From Chitinophagales bacterium (GTDB lineage: Bacteria; Bacteroidota; Bacteroidia; Chitinophagales; Saprospiraceae), in assembly GCA_022360175.1 (NCBI GenBank), contig JAKSDI010000207.1, positions 1 to 64,000 on the forward strand: DNA of 64,000 nt. The letters are read 5' to 3'. Below the pieces are notes generated by a model that saw nothing but the letters and a program-made list of their open reading frames with translations, was not told the DNA's origin and did not search any database. Of this stretch, positions 30,957-40,792 are shown piece by piece (within the stretch, counting starts at the first letter, position 1; each line of letters opens with the position of its first letter). Made by a program: the position numbers and the translations under genes.

Positions 30957-32747
30957 CTATACAAAGCGCTGTGTATGATAGGCAACTAGCGTATGGAGTG
31001 CAGCCAAAGCCAGGCCAGTTGCTTCTTCTTTTTTATATCCTTTCTGCATGAAATAGTCTTCCAGGCGTACTTGTGACTGGAAAAACAGTACACGGAAAGT
31101 AGTTACCATTTGTTGGTTGAGTGGGTCACGTGTACCCCATGAGTTTAGGCCAGATATCAGGTTATCTTTCCACTTGACAACTGCTTTTTGCTCTGTATTA
31201 TTCAAAGGAGTAGGTGCCATGTATAGACGAGCACGCTCTGAAGAAGCCTGTGCCAATCGTTTATCATCCAGTGTAGGATTGGCGTTTAGATCATTGGCTA
31301 CCATCACTAACATGCGTACTTCCGGCCAGGTTTCAAATTGACCACATCCCTGAAGCTTGAGTCCTTTGCCTACAAAAGCTGCACAAGCCTGCATTGCTCT
31401 TGCTGCTTCCTGAGGGTGGCGTTCCAGCATCCAGCAAGGTACCGCCACTTTAGTGCGCTCAGCACAGTGGATATAGTGCAGGTGAAGAATCAATTGTCCT
31501 AAATCCTGATAAGAATAAGTTGCATTGGGATCAAAAGGAAGATTGCTTAAAGTTTGCCCTGCAAAAGCAGCCCGATTGGCAGCAACCATCATTTGATTGA
31601 CCTCATTGCTAGGGCCATAGTTCGTAAATTGGTCATACGCCAAATAGGCTTGTGCAACGGGTTCGCTACGATTACGTAGATTAGCAGCACCAGCAGGATT
31701 GGCAGGGAGGGCATTGATCAATTGCTGTAGATCGCTATTACTTCCCATGCTCCCTGGCAGCGGAAGCTTTTCTGCCATCAGTTCGTACTTCTGCATGAAG
31801 CGGTCCTGGTTTGAATATTTATCATAGGCTGCTTTAGTACCATTGCCATAATATCCATCTAGTGAGCTATTGTAAGCTCCTTTTGCCTTGAGTATTTTTT
31901 GCAATTCTAATGCTGAAGTACGTTTGATTTTTCCATCAATAGATGGTAAAGCAACCGTAGATGTCATACTCTCCCTAATATTTCCAGCTACAGGAGATGT
32001 GCCAGAAGTACCTGCATAATCATAATTGCTGGGAATGTCTACTACAGGTGTAGTACCTGGTAGTGTTGGATTAGAGTTGGGTGTACGTGGTTGAAGTACA
32101 CTATAGGTATCTGGCTGATCACTGACAGGATTATTCGTTGTAGAAGCAGGAGGAGGAGTTCCACTATTATCAAACTCCATTGGGATGAGTTCTTTTTTCA
32201 TACCCATCTCAAAAGCAGTAAGTGGATGTAGGTAATCCGCATTGATATTTTTGACAAATGCATCTTTAAATCCTAAAGAACGAACATTAGCCATAGCCTG
32301 TTTAGCCTCACTACTACTTGCATAAGGCCCCGTTACTATTTTTACAATATTACTATTAAGGATGGCATACAAATTACTAACTTCCATAAATTCTGGCCAA
32401 TCAACACCTTTGGTGATATCTCTGGTTGCTAGTTGCACTACTGTAGCCACCTGCCCACTAATATTTCGCTCTTGTATAAAAGCATTAGGATAGCCCTTTT
32501 TCTGCACCTCACTCAGGGTTTGCTGAGCAGCCCCCCGGTCTCTGAATCCACCGATATAAACCTCCATCAGATTGCCTCCCAGCTTATTTGCATACACGAC
32601 CCCGCTGGGGCGTAAAGCTTCAAAATCACTTGATTTGGCATCTATAAAAGTGCCTACCTGAATGGTATAATATGCACCAGCCTGAGCAGATAAGCTCTGG
32701 TGGGAGAATAGCGCAAGTATTAGTAGTAGCAAAAATCTCATCATCAT
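30957..32747 (-). CDS. SPOR-like periplasmic envelope protein
   Basis: 596 residues. Signal peptide 1-21 (ending SLSAQ), then two SPOR-like repeats: YYTIQVGTFIDAKSSDFEAL...VYIGGFRDRGAAQQTL (~26-95) and a second to ~170 with IVKIVTGPYASSSEAKQAM. A Pro/Thr-rich linker follows, then a peptidoglycan-binding-like segment (LQKILKAKGAYNSSLDGYYGNGT, ~280-310) and a long helical C-terminal region. SPOR domains bind glycan strands lacking stem peptides at division sites. No catalytic motif is visible. A role in cell-wall organisation is inferred. Confidence 0.75.
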   Translation of the reverse strand: MMMRFLLLLILALFSHQSLSAQAGAYYTIQVGTFIDAKSSDFEALRPSGVVYANKLGGNLMEVYIGGFRDRGAAQQTLSEVQKKGYPNAFIQERNISGQVATVVQLATRDITKGVDWPEFMEVSNLYAILNSNIVKIVTGPYASSSEAKQAMANVRSLGFKDAFVKNINADYLHPLTAFEMGMKKELIPMEFDNSGTPPPASTTNNPVSDQPDTYSVLQPRTPNSNPTLPGTTPVVDIPSNYDYAGTSGTSPVAGNIRESMTSTVALPSIDGKIKRTSALELQKILKAKGAYNSSLDGYYGNGTKAAYDKYSNQDRFMQKYELMAEKLPLPGSMGSNSDLQQLINALPANPAGAANLRNRSEPVAQAYLAYDQFTNYGPSNEVNQMMVAANRAAFAGQTLSNLPFDPNATYSYQDLGQLILHLHYIHCAERTKVAVPCWMLERHPQEAARAMQACAAFVGKGLKLQGCGQFETWPEVRMLVMVANDLNANPTLDDKRLAQASSERARLYMAPTPLNNTEQKAVVKWKDNLISGLNSWGTRDPLNQQMVTTFRVLFFQSQVRLEDYFMQKGYKKEEATGLALAALHTLVAYHTQRFV

Positions 32748-32779
32748 ATCTAAATTCTGATTTTATTAGTCACTGGAGT

Positions 32780-32943
32780 TAAGTAAGAGAGCATATCTAA
32801 TTTATCATTTTGGGTGGCATCTTTTTTGACCATACTTTGTTAAAAAGCCTCGTTGATGCGCTGCATCGCCTACGTTTTTCGCCGTGTATGGACCAAAAAA
32901 TTTGCTCGGCCAAAAAAGCAACTAAAATCTGCTCTCTTACTTA
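32780..32943. mobile_element. MITE copy 1 (164 bp), TAAGTAAGAGAGCA inverted ends
   Basis: Perfect 14-bp terminal inverted repeats, TAAGTAAGAGAGCA ... TGCTCTCTTACTTA. The interior contains 'ggtggcatctttt' and 'ccaaaaaagcaa', shared with copies at 50183 and 58537. It has the most diverged centre of the three copies. No coding capacity. Confidence 0.75.
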
Positions 32944-33024
32944 TTTTACGAACAAATAACGCCTCCATGTTTCGCAAAATTTCCAACAATCCAAACAAAT
33001 TTGCACAATTTTTAATACTTATTG

Positions 33025-34383
33025 TTATTTCCTGGATAAAAAGTGCCCTCTGAAAGGATAGGAGAAACAACTATTACCACTCACTATTTCATATGTAGCG
33101 GCTCCATAAACCAATGAGTACTCCAATAGAACAAGCCAGCCATTTTCCCAATAAGGAGAATAGCTATAGTTAATATAAGTAAGCATAATGAGCCCTGTCC
33201 ACAATATTGGAAAACGGAAACGGGTAAAAATAGAAAGCGTCAAAGGAAGGATACTATACCAAGGGTGAATTGTTGGTGTAAATGCCAGGTAAAGGCATAT
33301 TGCAAAAAGGCATAAGGCAAAAATAGAAGGCCAATCATTTTTTCTATCCCGCAAAGCAGCCAGGCTGATTCCTATAAATGTTCCCATTGCCAAAATAGGC
33401 CCTGCAAATTTTATCAAATTATAACCTACCGTTTGATATCCCAGCCATCTCACGAGGTAATAAATACTACCATTAAATTCAAAACGACGGAAATATAAAT
33501 CCAGGCTGCTACCAAAGCCTGCAAAGAAAGCTTCTCCTAATAAAGGAGCAAATAGCATTAACACCATTACTCCTATAGCAAGGAAATAGAGGAAAGCTCT
33601 TTTAATCCCTAATCGCCGAATAAAAAAGAAAAGGAATAATAATGGTAATAATTTAGCAGCGATGGAAAGTGCCATCGCTATAGCCGATAAAAGCAAACGT
33701 TCGTTTATAATCCACCAAAATGCCAATAATAGAAAAAACACCATGGCTCCCTCAAAATGGAGATTGCCAACAACCTCTATAATGACCAGTGGATTCAAAG
33801 CATAGAATAATGCATTTTTAACAGGTAGCCGTAGCTTACGCAAAAGGGAAGGTAATAACAAGATGGTACCCACTTCACATAACAATAAAAAGCCTTTTAT
33901 TAAGAGTGCGCTATGATTGATACTTTCTCGAAAAAGATAGGCTGCCAGTGCAAATACCCCTTGAGCAACAGGAGGATAAATGGTGAAGTATTCTGGTGAA
34001 TTTAATTGATCAAATAGTTCCTGATTAAGTCCTCGCACTTCATTGCCTGCCAGCATATAATAGGCTGGTAATTGTTCAAAAGGATTGATTCCATTCAAAA
34101 TAAGCCTTCCGTCCCATACGAACCTATATATATCATCGGAAAGCTGAGGAAAAGCAGGAAATATCAATAAACGAGCTAACACCGCAACGCCCAATAATAT
34201 ACGAACCTCTTTATCGTCATCAGCCTTCATGCATAGCCATAGGTATAGCAAAAAGGCTGGAAAGTAGAACAATGCAATTTGGGAAAATTCGTTCTGAGCA
34301 GGCAAATAACCTAAAGCCACTATCAATATTAGAAATAGCGCAACTAATCCCAATCGTTTTAGTAAAAATACTGGCAGGTCCAT
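33025..34383 (-). CDS. Polytopic membrane glycosyltransferase (GT-C, DUF2029/GT87-like)
   Basis: Start chosen at MDLPVFLLKRLG (34383); the frame extends 46 codons further upstream, but that part is translated from CAAG-type repeat DNA. 452 residues with about ten membrane helices. An early luminal loop has the acidic pair in SDDIYRFVWDGRLILNGINPFEQ, typical of GT-C enzymes (catalytic Asp near a DG motif). Such enzymes transfer sugars from polyprenyl-phosphate donors on the outer face of the membrane. The two GT2 genes next to it could supply the donor (36338-37036) and a polymer. Mannose is a guess. Confidence 0.7.
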   Translation of the reverse strand: MDLPVFLLKRLGLVALFLILIVALGYLPAQNEFSQIALFYFPAFLLYLWLCMKADDDKEVRILLGVAVLARLLIFPAFPQLSDDIYRFVWDGRLILNGINPFEQLPAYYMLAGNEVRGLNQELFDQLNSPEYFTIYPPVAQGVFALAAYLFRESINHSALLIKGFLLLCEVGTILLLPSLLRKLRLPVKNALFYALNPLVIIEVVGNLHFEGAMVFFLLLAFWWIINERLLLSAIAMALSIAAKLLPLLFLFFFIRRLGIKRAFLYFLAIGVMVLMLFAPLLGEAFFAGFGSSLDLYFRRFEFNGSIYYLVRWLGYQTVGYNLIKFAGPILAMGTFIGISLAALRDRKNDWPSIFALCLFAICLYLAFTPTIHPWYSILPLTLSIFTRFRFPILWTGLIMLTYINYSYSPYWENGWLVLLEYSLVYGAATYEIVSGNSCFSYPFRGHFLSRK

Positions 34384-34389
34384 GTTTGG

Positions 34390-34567
34390 GGTATTAGTAA
34401 GTGCAAGTGCAAACACAAGCTCAAATTCAAAGCGCAAGCGTAGTATAGAAAATTTGAACTTGACACTTGTATTTGATCCTGAACTTAAAAAAAGTTCAAA
34501 CGCAAACTCAAGTGCAAGCACAAAGCATATCTACTATTTTTGAACTTGATACTTGCACTTGTGTTTA
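34390..34567. repeat. CAAG/CTTG hexamer-phased intergenic repeat, inverted halves
   Basis: The left half reads caagtgcaaacacaagctc, the right half ttgaacttgatacttgcac, so the region can fold on itself. It has the same words as 27768-27826 and sits between two glycosyltransferase genes. Confidence 0.55.
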
Positions 34568-34577
34568 TCTCTTCTTC

Positions 34578-36188
34578 CTACTTCAAGCTTAAATGCCGCA
34601 ATGTATAGTAAAAAATGGTGCCATAACCGACCATTAGCATCAAGTGGAAAAATACGAATGTCGTATTTTGAATATATAAACCACCGATAACTCCTCCAAG
34701 AAAATAAATAGCTAACAGACCCTCTACCACGGTTGTCCATGATAGTTTTTTATTCAGGTATTTGTGTTTGGTGAAGCTATCTTTCAAGTTTTTAATATTA
34801 AACTTCGGAGTACGTACAAAAGGAGACTTTTTGCCCAAATACCCCTGAATGACAGCTACTGTATTATGCAGTGATAATCCCATAGATAATGCCAAAAACA
34901 ATGGGAAGAGGAATAAGAATTTATACAATGCCTTACTAAAGGGCTCTCTATGTACTGGTGCCTGCACATTTGCTACATAATAAACCGCAATAATTGACAA
35001 TAAGCCTATCAGAAACCAGGCGAAAAAATCTTTACTAAAGCCTAGTTCTATCAAATCACCCAGCATAAACAGCAATGGCACGCTAAATACTCCTGTAATG
35101 AATACAAAAACGAAGATACTACTGGCTAATAGATGAGAGGTAGCATGAATCTTTTGCCCAAAGCTAAGATCAGAACGCCATACCGTAGGTAGCATTTTCT
35201 TGGCAGTTTCTGCTCCTCCTTTCATCCAGCGAAACTGCTGAGATTTAAAGCTATTCATTTCTGCTGGCAATTCAGCAGGAGATCCTATTTCTTCCAGATA
35301 CTTGATTTTCCAGCCTTTCAACTGAGCTCGTATACTTAGATCCAAATCTTCCGTCAATGTATCTGCTTCCCAGCCTCCTGCATCTTCAATGGTTTGGCGG
35401 CGCCAAACTCCTGCAGTACCATTAAATTGCAACATATATTTTCCAGCCATCCGACCAGCTTGCTCTACCGTAAAATGTACATTGAGTTGCAAGGCCTGAA
35501 GACGGGTAATCAGTGAATAATCCTGATTAATATGTTCCCACCGAGTTTGCACCACACCTACAGAGTCATCCTCAAAATAAGGTATTGTCTGTAGTAAAAA
35601 ATCAGGGCGAGGTAAAAAATCTGCATCAAAAATGGCGATATATTCACCTTTCGCAAATTGCATCCCATCCCTAAGAGCACCTGCTTTAAAGCCTTGTCGC
35701 TTTTCACGGGTAATTTGTTCAATCAGGTATCCCTTGGCTTTATACTCTTCTACCTTACGCTTCGTAATTTCTACCGTTTCATCCGTAGAGTCATCCAGAA
35801 TATGGACTTCAAAGCGATCTCGTGGGTATTCAAATTGCATCACAGTATCAATCAGCCGCTCTACAACATACATCTCATTAAATATTGGAAGCTGTACCGT
35901 TACAAAGGGATAATCTCTAGAAGGAACCTCATCCAAAACATCTACTTCTGCTATTGCCGATGCTGTTAAACCAGATTGCTGATGTTGTGCGTATTGCTGC
36001 TGAGTTGCAGGTTGAACATTTTGTTCTGTGTCATCATTACTAACAGCATTCAGCCAATTCTGTGCAGTATCTCGCTTCCACTTTTTATAGTGGTATAACA
36101 AATTAAACTGCATCAAACAATACACGGTAATATAAAAGAGGGCAACCGTATAGATTGCGAGAACCGTGTAAGCGATTACAGAAGTCAT
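34578..36188 (-). CDS. Processive-type family 2 glycosyltransferase (cellulose-synthase-like)
   Basis: 536 residues. An N-terminal membrane helix (~6-28), a Gln-rich linker, then the GT2 catalytic domain: VQLPIFNE, ILDDSTDET (Asp132-133), FDADFLP (188-193), TEDLDLS (279-285) and QQFRW (317-321). At least four C-terminal membrane helices follow. D,D,D and Q(Q/x)xRW mark processive or long-chain synthases such as cellulose/hyaluronan synthases and BcsA-like enzymes. It probably builds or extrudes a polysaccharide or glycolipid. No BcsB or c-di-GMP PilZ domain is present. Confidence 0.85.
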   Translation of the reverse strand: MTSVIAYTVLAIYTVALFYITVYCLMQFNLLYHYKKWKRDTAQNWLNAVSNDDTEQNVQPATQQQYAQHQQSGLTASAIAEVDVLDEVPSRDYPFVTVQLPIFNEMYVVERLIDTVMQFEYPRDRFEVHILDDSTDETVEITKRKVEEYKAKGYLIEQITREKRQGFKAGALRDGMQFAKGEYIAIFDADFLPRPDFLLQTIPYFEDDSVGVVQTRWEHINQDYSLITRLQALQLNVHFTVEQAGRMAGKYMLQFNGTAGVWRRQTIEDAGGWEADTLTEDLDLSIRAQLKGWKIKYLEEIGSPAELPAEMNSFKSQQFRWMKGGAETAKKMLPTVWRSDLSFGQKIHATSHLLASSIFVFVFITGVFSVPLLFMLGDLIELGFSKDFFAWFLIGLLSIIAVYYVANVQAPVHREPFSKALYKFLFLFPLFLALSMGLSLHNTVAVIQGYLGKKSPFVRTPKFNIKNLKDSFTKHKYLNKKLSWTTVVEGLLAIYFLGGVIGGLYIQNTTFVFFHLMLMVGYGTIFYYTLRHLSLK

Positions 36189-36337
36189 CTTCTAAAATTT
36201 AGGTTAATGAACGATCAAAAAATAACGATGCTGTCTGCTCTGGCTAAAGAATACAAACCCACCAGTATATTAGGTATAGGCTGTATATCAAAGTAAAAGC
36301 GAAAAACATAGATAATAATGCTATTCTTTGATCAATA

Positions 36338-37036
36338 CTAAATAAGTTTAAAAATAGTCCACAGTATTTTATGTCCAGCCAGGATCGTGCCTCGAATAGT
36401 ACCAGACACTTTAGATACTCCTACACGCCGGCGATAACGCACTGGGACCTCCATACATTTAAATTTCATTTTTGCGGCCTTGACCTGCATTTCTACAGTC
36501 CAGCCGAAATCGGGATCTTCCATTTGCAATTCGAGCAATCTCTCAAATCGAATAGCTCGAAAAGGGCCTAAATCTGTGAATTCGTAATTATAAAATAATC
36601 GGATGAGTGTAGTTGCTAGCCAATTACCAAAAATTTGTTGGGGCATCATTGCTCCTTTTTGCATATCTCCTAAAGCTCGGGAACCTATTACCATGTCATA
36701 CCCCTCTTCTAGTATTGGCTTAATGAGGTTGGGCAATTCTTCTGGATAATCTGAGTAATCACCATCCAAAAAAACGACTATATCAGGTTGTTCGTTGGCA
36801 GGTTTATTGACCAAATATTCAATTCCTTTCAAACAAGCGCTTCCATATCCCTTCTGAGGCTGATCTAGTACAGTAGCTCCGGCTTCTTTGGCTACTACGG
36901 CAGTACTATCTGTACTGGCGTTATTACATACCAGTGCTTCCCGCACATAATTTGCGGGTAAATCCCTAAGTACCAACCCTATTGACGTTTCTTCATTATA
37001 AGCTGGTATAATTACGTCTATGACCGCTTGCTTCAA
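36338..37036 (-). CDS. Family 2 glycosyltransferase, polyprenol-phosphate sugar synthase-like
   Basis: 232 residues with no membrane helix. VIIPAYNEE at 8-16, then DGDYSDYP (Asp91/Asp93, metal/nucleotide-sugar site) and a C-terminal RYRRRVGVSKVSGT segment, typical of dolichyl/polyprenyl-phosphate mannose or glucose synthases. The start is TTG: an in-frame stop lies four codons upstream and there is no ATG before the catalytic motif. It may make the lipid-linked donor used by the GT-C enzyme at 33025-34383. Confidence 0.85.
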   Translation of the reverse strand: MKQAVIDVIIPAYNEETSIGLVLRDLPANYVREALVCNNASTDSTAVVAKEAGATVLDQPQKGYGSACLKGIEYLVNKPANEQPDIVVFLDGDYSDYPEELPNLIKPILEEGYDMVIGSRALGDMQKGAMMPQQIFGNWLATTLIRLFYNYEFTDLGPFRAIRFERLLELQMEDPDFGWTVEMQVKAAKMKFKCMEVPVRYRRRVGVSKVSGTIRGTILAGHKILWTIFKLI

Positions 37037-37367
37037 ATTAATTAGCCTTTACACCTAAAACAACAAAGAAGTTCTGTGAACCTGATCGAGCTACAAAGGT
37101 AGAAGAAAATTTAGGAAGTTGGCTGTCCGGGATAGAACATTTAACAGCTTGACAATTGAATCACAATCATCCGTGAAGCTGGTTCTTCGAAAATTTTGCC
37201 ATTTGTATCAAAGAAGGATAAAATTTAATCATGGAATGGCTATTGAGTTAACATAATGATTTCAATAGAAGAATTGTAAAAATCCTGACCGTTATATTTC
37301 TTACTTTTGCTCTCCGTAAAATGAAATAGCGAATTTGGCGTTCGCTAAATACAATACCATTATCAAG
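37037..37367. promoter_or_regulatory. Divergent promoter region with two TAnnTTTG boxes
   Basis: Minus-strand TACCTTTG at 37101-37094 lies upstream of the GT2 gene. Plus-strand TACTTTTG at 37302-37309 lies upstream of the beta-helix lipoprotein. Both match the Bacteroidota -7 box; -33 TTG elements at proper spacing are weak or absent. Confidence 0.45.
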
Positions 37368-38861
37368 ATGAAGAAATATACAATATATCTACTCTTACCC
37401 TTCTTGGCACTAGCCTTTTTCTCCTGTGATGATGAACAAAATTTCATTACAGATGGGAATTATACGCTGGAATTTTCAGTAGATACCCTGCGCTTTGATA
37501 CTGTTTTCACACAATTAGGTTCTGCTACCCGCTCTTTTAAGGTGTATAATCGTAATGATCGCCCAGTGCGCATTAATAAGGTAAGCATTAAGGGGAATGA
37601 GGAAGGGAGGTTCATGATGAATGTTAATGGTATCCCTGGCGATGAAGTCGAAGATGTAGAAATCTGGGCAAATGATAGTATTTACATCTTTGTAGAAACA
37701 ACTGTTGACCCAGATCAGCCATTATCTGTTAGCCCTTTCGTAATAGAGGATCAGGTAGTCTTTGATACCGGCAATAAAGAACAATCTGTACGCTTGGAAG
37801 CCTGGGGGCAAAATGCTAACTATATCCCTAATCGGTTTAACAAAGGAGGCATTACATTATTAAGTTGCGATAATGACGTTGTGGTATGGGATGACCCCAA
37901 GCCTTACGTTATTTATGGTGTATTACTGATCGATACTTGTGTTTTAGAAGTAGCCGCAGGTACACGTATACATGTACATGGAGGTGTTGCCCAAAACGAT
38001 GTATTTGGAGTATTCAACGATGGTTTGATTTACACCCTGTCTCAGGGTAGCATTCGCATGTTAGGTACACCAGAAGAACCAATTATAGTAGAAGGAGATC
38101 GATTGGAGGAGGGCTTTGCTGAAGCCAACGGACAGTGGCAGGGCTTAGTAATTGGGCGAGGCAGCAAAGGAAACTTGCTGGAATACACCACTGTTAAAAA
38201 TAGTGTCTTCTCTGTATATGTAGATTCTCTTGGCGAACTCACCGCCCGCAATGCTCAATTTTATAATACCAACAGCAGTGGAGTCATCGGCTTTCATAGC
38301 TCCATTAATATGGAAAACTGCTTGCTTTACAATAATGGAGCTAATTCTGCTCAACTCATTCTTGGGGGTAATTATAATTTTAAATACTGTACAGTAACCA
38401 GTTATGGGGTAGATGCAGCTGCGCTCTATATGAGCAACTACTTCTGCTATGACCAGCTCTGCAACACTTTTGAGCAAGCTCCCTTAAAAGCGGAATTTAC
38501 CAACTGTATCTTTTTCGGCTCCTCTCGTGACGAGCTCCTGCTCGATGATGGTTTTGATGCGGATTTTCCCGAACTGTACGATATAGCCTTCCATAATTGT
38601 ATAGTCAGAGTAGATGATGTATTAGATAATGAAGAAGCAGGTTATACTGATTTCCTGGAAAATCAATGTGCTACTTGTATCAATGCTACCCGTGATGATC
38701 CTTTGTTTGTAGACATTAATGAAGATGATTATCACCTCGATACTTTATCCATCGCAGAGATGCAAGCTATCCCGTTACCGAGTATATCCAATGACCTGGA
38801 AGATAAGGATCGAGATGCCAGTATGCCAGATATAGGTTGTTTTGAGTATGAAGCTCCTTGA
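37368..38861 (+). CDS. Outer-surface lipoprotein with parallel beta-helix
   Basis: Start set at the ATG giving MKKYTIYLLL, because this provides a lipoprotein signal with lipobox LAFFSC (Cys20) followed by acidic DDEQ, which in Bacteroidota can mark surface export; the frame opens 11 codons earlier. 497 residues: an N-terminal beta-sandwich (~25-140, FDTVFTQLGS, FKVYNRNDRPVRINKVSI), then a right-handed beta-helix (~180-400) with repeated short strands and Asn ladders. No catalytic residues are evident. Similar lipoproteins are widespread in Bacteroidota with unknown function. Confidence 0.8.
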   Translation: MKKYTIYLLLPFLALAFFSCDDEQNFITDGNYTLEFSVDTLRFDTVFTQLGSATRSFKVYNRNDRPVRINKVSIKGNEEGRFMMNVNGIPGDEVEDVEIWANDSIYIFVETTVDPDQPLSVSPFVIEDQVVFDTGNKEQSVRLEAWGQNANYIPNRFNKGGITLLSCDNDVVVWDDPKPYVIYGVLLIDTCVLEVAAGTRIHVHGGVAQNDVFGVFNDGLIYTLSQGSIRMLGTPEEPIIVEGDRLEEGFAEANGQWQGLVIGRGSKGNLLEYTTVKNSVFSVYVDSLGELTARNAQFYNTNSSGVIGFHSSINMENCLLYNNGANSAQLILGGNYNFKYCTVTSYGVDAAALYMSNYFCYDQLCNTFEQAPLKAEFTNCIFFGSSRDELLLDDGFDADFPELYDIAFHNCIVRVDDVLDNEEAGYTDFLENQCATCINATRDDPLFVDINEDDYHLDTLSIAEMQAIPLPSISNDLEDKDRDASMPDIGCFEYEAP

Positions 38862-38981
38862 TAAAATCATATGGTAAATTTAATTGACTTTAGGATTAAG
38901 CTTTATGTTTTGTGAATAGGTAAGGAACGATACTGATGCTATCATACCCACCCGTATCTCAATAGGGCTATTGTTTTTCTA

Positions 38982-39206
38982 TTACGGTATCCTTTTAATA
39001 ATTATCCGTATTAATAGTGCCCAGGGTAAGCCATGCATTAGAAAATCAAGCCAGTCAATGAGCTGCATACCTGTAGCACCACCGCGAATCCATTTTATTT
39101 TACCCCAAATATGTGGTTCTGGAAAGAAAGGAGCTAATCCAATAGTCAAGCAGGCTACGATGATCAACCTTGGATCATTGATTATTTTATTCATAGACTT
39201 TTTCAT
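38982..39206 (-). CDS. Conserved small membrane protein, 74 residues
   Basis: Starts at the ATG giving MKKSMNKIINDP; an upstream TTG in frame is less likely. Two hydrophobic segments flank a conserved-looking centre, APFFPEPHIWGKIKW, then GMQLIDWLDFLMHG. Short proteins with this PEPHxxGK motif are common in Bacteroidota genomes, sometimes labelled as transporter fragments without evidence. It stands alone between a plus-strand lipoprotein and a minus-strand coiled-coil protein. Confidence 0.75.
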   Translation of the reverse strand: MKKSMNKIINDPRLIIVACLTIGLAPFFPEPHIWGKIKWIRGGATGMQLIDWLDFLMHGLPWALLIRIIIKRIP

Positions 39207-39209
39207 ACT

Positions 39210-39292
39210 GATCAAAAAACAACTCCTTCAAATATATGTGGTTAGAGGGATATATGGTTATGTAGTTAGAGGGAAGGAGTTACTTTTTGATC
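39210..39292. terminator. Long hairpin (GATCAAAAA..AACTCCTTC stem)
   Basis: 20-bp arms with 18 matches around a ~43-nt loop that contains two tandem 'gtggttagaggga'-like words. It lies between the small membrane protein and the coiled-coil gene, both minus. A related stem occurs at 44592-44676. Confidence 0.5.
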
Positions 39293-39320
39293 GATTCTTA
39301 GCCTACAAAATACGAGTGTT

Positions 39321-39779
39321 TTACTGTTTGCCAAATATCGTTTCTAAAAAACCTTCTGATTCTTCTTCTTCATATTTTTCGCGAGCACGCTCTGCTTTAT
39401 CATCTTTTTTCACAGCTTTCTTTTCTGCACGTGTAGCTTTTCGCTCCGCTTTAATAGCATCAGCACGGGCCTTAGCCGCTTTTTCTCTTGCTTCAGCAGC
39501 CTTCCGTTCTTTTTTGAATGTTCGATATTCTTTCTTGGCGTCTTTATGATCACCTTTTAGTTCCCTTTGCGTTTCTTTATTACCTAGTATGCGTTCTTTT
39601 AACGTAAGTTCATTTTCCGACTCTACTTCCTCCTTTGGTTCTTCCTTGGTCAACTTGGCCCAAAAGCCTTCTTTTTCCGTTGTTGTTTCTTTGTTTTCCT
39701 TGTTTTTAAATAATTGAGCATGTGCAGGTTGTGCTACTGCAAATAAAAAGCAAAACATCAAAAAGCCTGAAAACTTCAT
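39321..39779 (-). CDS. Secreted Lys/Glu/Ala-rich coiled-coil protein
   Basis: 152 residues. Signal peptide 1-22 (ending AHAQ), then an extremely charged sequence with long heptad-like helix from ~60 to ~140 (repeats of AExRExAAKAR, KAERKATRAEKK). The C-terminus EGFLETIFGKQ is amphipathic. No known domain. A periplasmic or outer-membrane-associated structural protein is plausible. The signal and compositional consistency support a real gene. Confidence 0.7.
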   Translation of the reverse strand: MKFSGFLMFCFLFAVAQPAHAQLFKNKENKETTTEKEGFWAKLTKEEPKEEVESENELTLKERILGNKETQRELKGDHKDAKKEYRTFKKERKAAEAREKAAKARADAIKAERKATRAEKKAVKKDDKAERAREKYEEEESEGFLETIFGKQ

Positions 39780-39895
39780 AGGTTGAAAATTTTAGAATGC
39801 TATTAATTTCCCCTTAAACGATATTATTTCTAGCTTTCATATCTTTATAGATATTAAATTTTTCAACATAGCCTTTAAGCCTAGCATTATTCAGC

Positions 39896-40729
39896 ATGAA
39901 ATCAACAGCACGCCTACATGTTATTTTTGCTCGCAATGCTTCTCTTGCATTGGTATTTCGCCGAGGCCCCAGCAAACAGGTAGCAACTATGCTATGGAAC
40001 CGGAAAAATGATACCTTCAAAATGGGGCAATGGTTTAAAGGGAGAATCTATGAGCATAGGTCTGACCTTTCGCCGGATGGAAAATACTTCGTCTATTTTG
40101 CTCATAAAATGGGAGCTAAGAGAGGGGGGCCATATGTATGGACGGCAGTTTCTAAAGCGCCCTATTTGAAAGCCATCTCATTTTATGAAGAAATGGATAC
40201 CTGGGTAGGTGGAGGCTACTTTCTAGGCCGAAATTTACTTCAACTTAATAGAGGAGTTTTTCACAATCCTCGTTGGGAGGATAAAAACATAAGAATTGCT
40301 TCAGTAAAAATGGTCAGAAATATCAAAGACCGGATAATTCCTTTTTCACTAGGCGTTTATTATGCTCGGCTCAATGCTATGGACTGGCAACTTGTGCAAT
40401 TGGCAGAACAAGAAAATGGGCCAGCTTATGATCTGTTTGAAAAGAAACTGCACCATGGCTGGAAAGTGCAAAAACAGCTTTACCGTTTCACAAAATCACC
40501 TGCACATAAACGCATTTATGGTGAAGAGCACCTTCTAATACCACCTAATAATGGCTTATCTATTCCATGCCCTGACTGGGAGTGGATGGAAGAAGATAAA
40601 AAACGCCTCGTATGGGCCAGCGATGGCTGCCTATGGCAATCTGAACAAGGGAAAAAAGGCCCTAAGAACCCTCAACTGCTCTATGATTTTAACGACATGA
40701 AATTTGAACCCATTAAAGCGCCTTATTGA
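39896..40729 (+). CDS. Conserved hypothetical protein, 277 residues
   Basis: No signal peptide or membrane segment. It contains LSPDGKYFVYFAHKMG (~58-73), a WD40/TolB-like blade, and WTAVSKAPYLKAI, FLGRNLLQLNRG and LVWASDGCLWQ, which look like further beta-propeller-type strands. I know such proteins only as widespread hypotheticals. It is monocistronic; the M28 peptidase gene begins 63 bp downstream on the same strand. Confidence 0.7.
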   Translation: MKSTARLHVIFARNASLALVFRRGPSKQVATMLWNRKNDTFKMGQWFKGRIYEHRSDLSPDGKYFVYFAHKMGAKRGGPYVWTAVSKAPYLKAISFYEEMDTWVGGGYFLGRNLLQLNRGVFHNPRWEDKNIRIASVKMVRNIKDRIIPFSLGVYYARLNAMDWQLVQLAEQENGPAYDLFEKKLHHGWKVQKQLYRFTKSPAHKRIYGEEHLLIPPNNGLSIPCPDWEWMEEDKKRLVWASDGCLWQSEQGKKGPKNPQLLYDFNDMKFEPIKAPY

Positions 40730-40792
40730 AATTCTGTCTGAATACCTAAATAAGTAAGTAAGTGCCCTCTTTTATTTATATTTAAATCAAAA

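Noticed and set aside
32853..33070. Two ~66-residue frames on opposite strands
   Set aside because: Overlap MITE copy 1 and the 3' end of the GT-C gene; no independent support.
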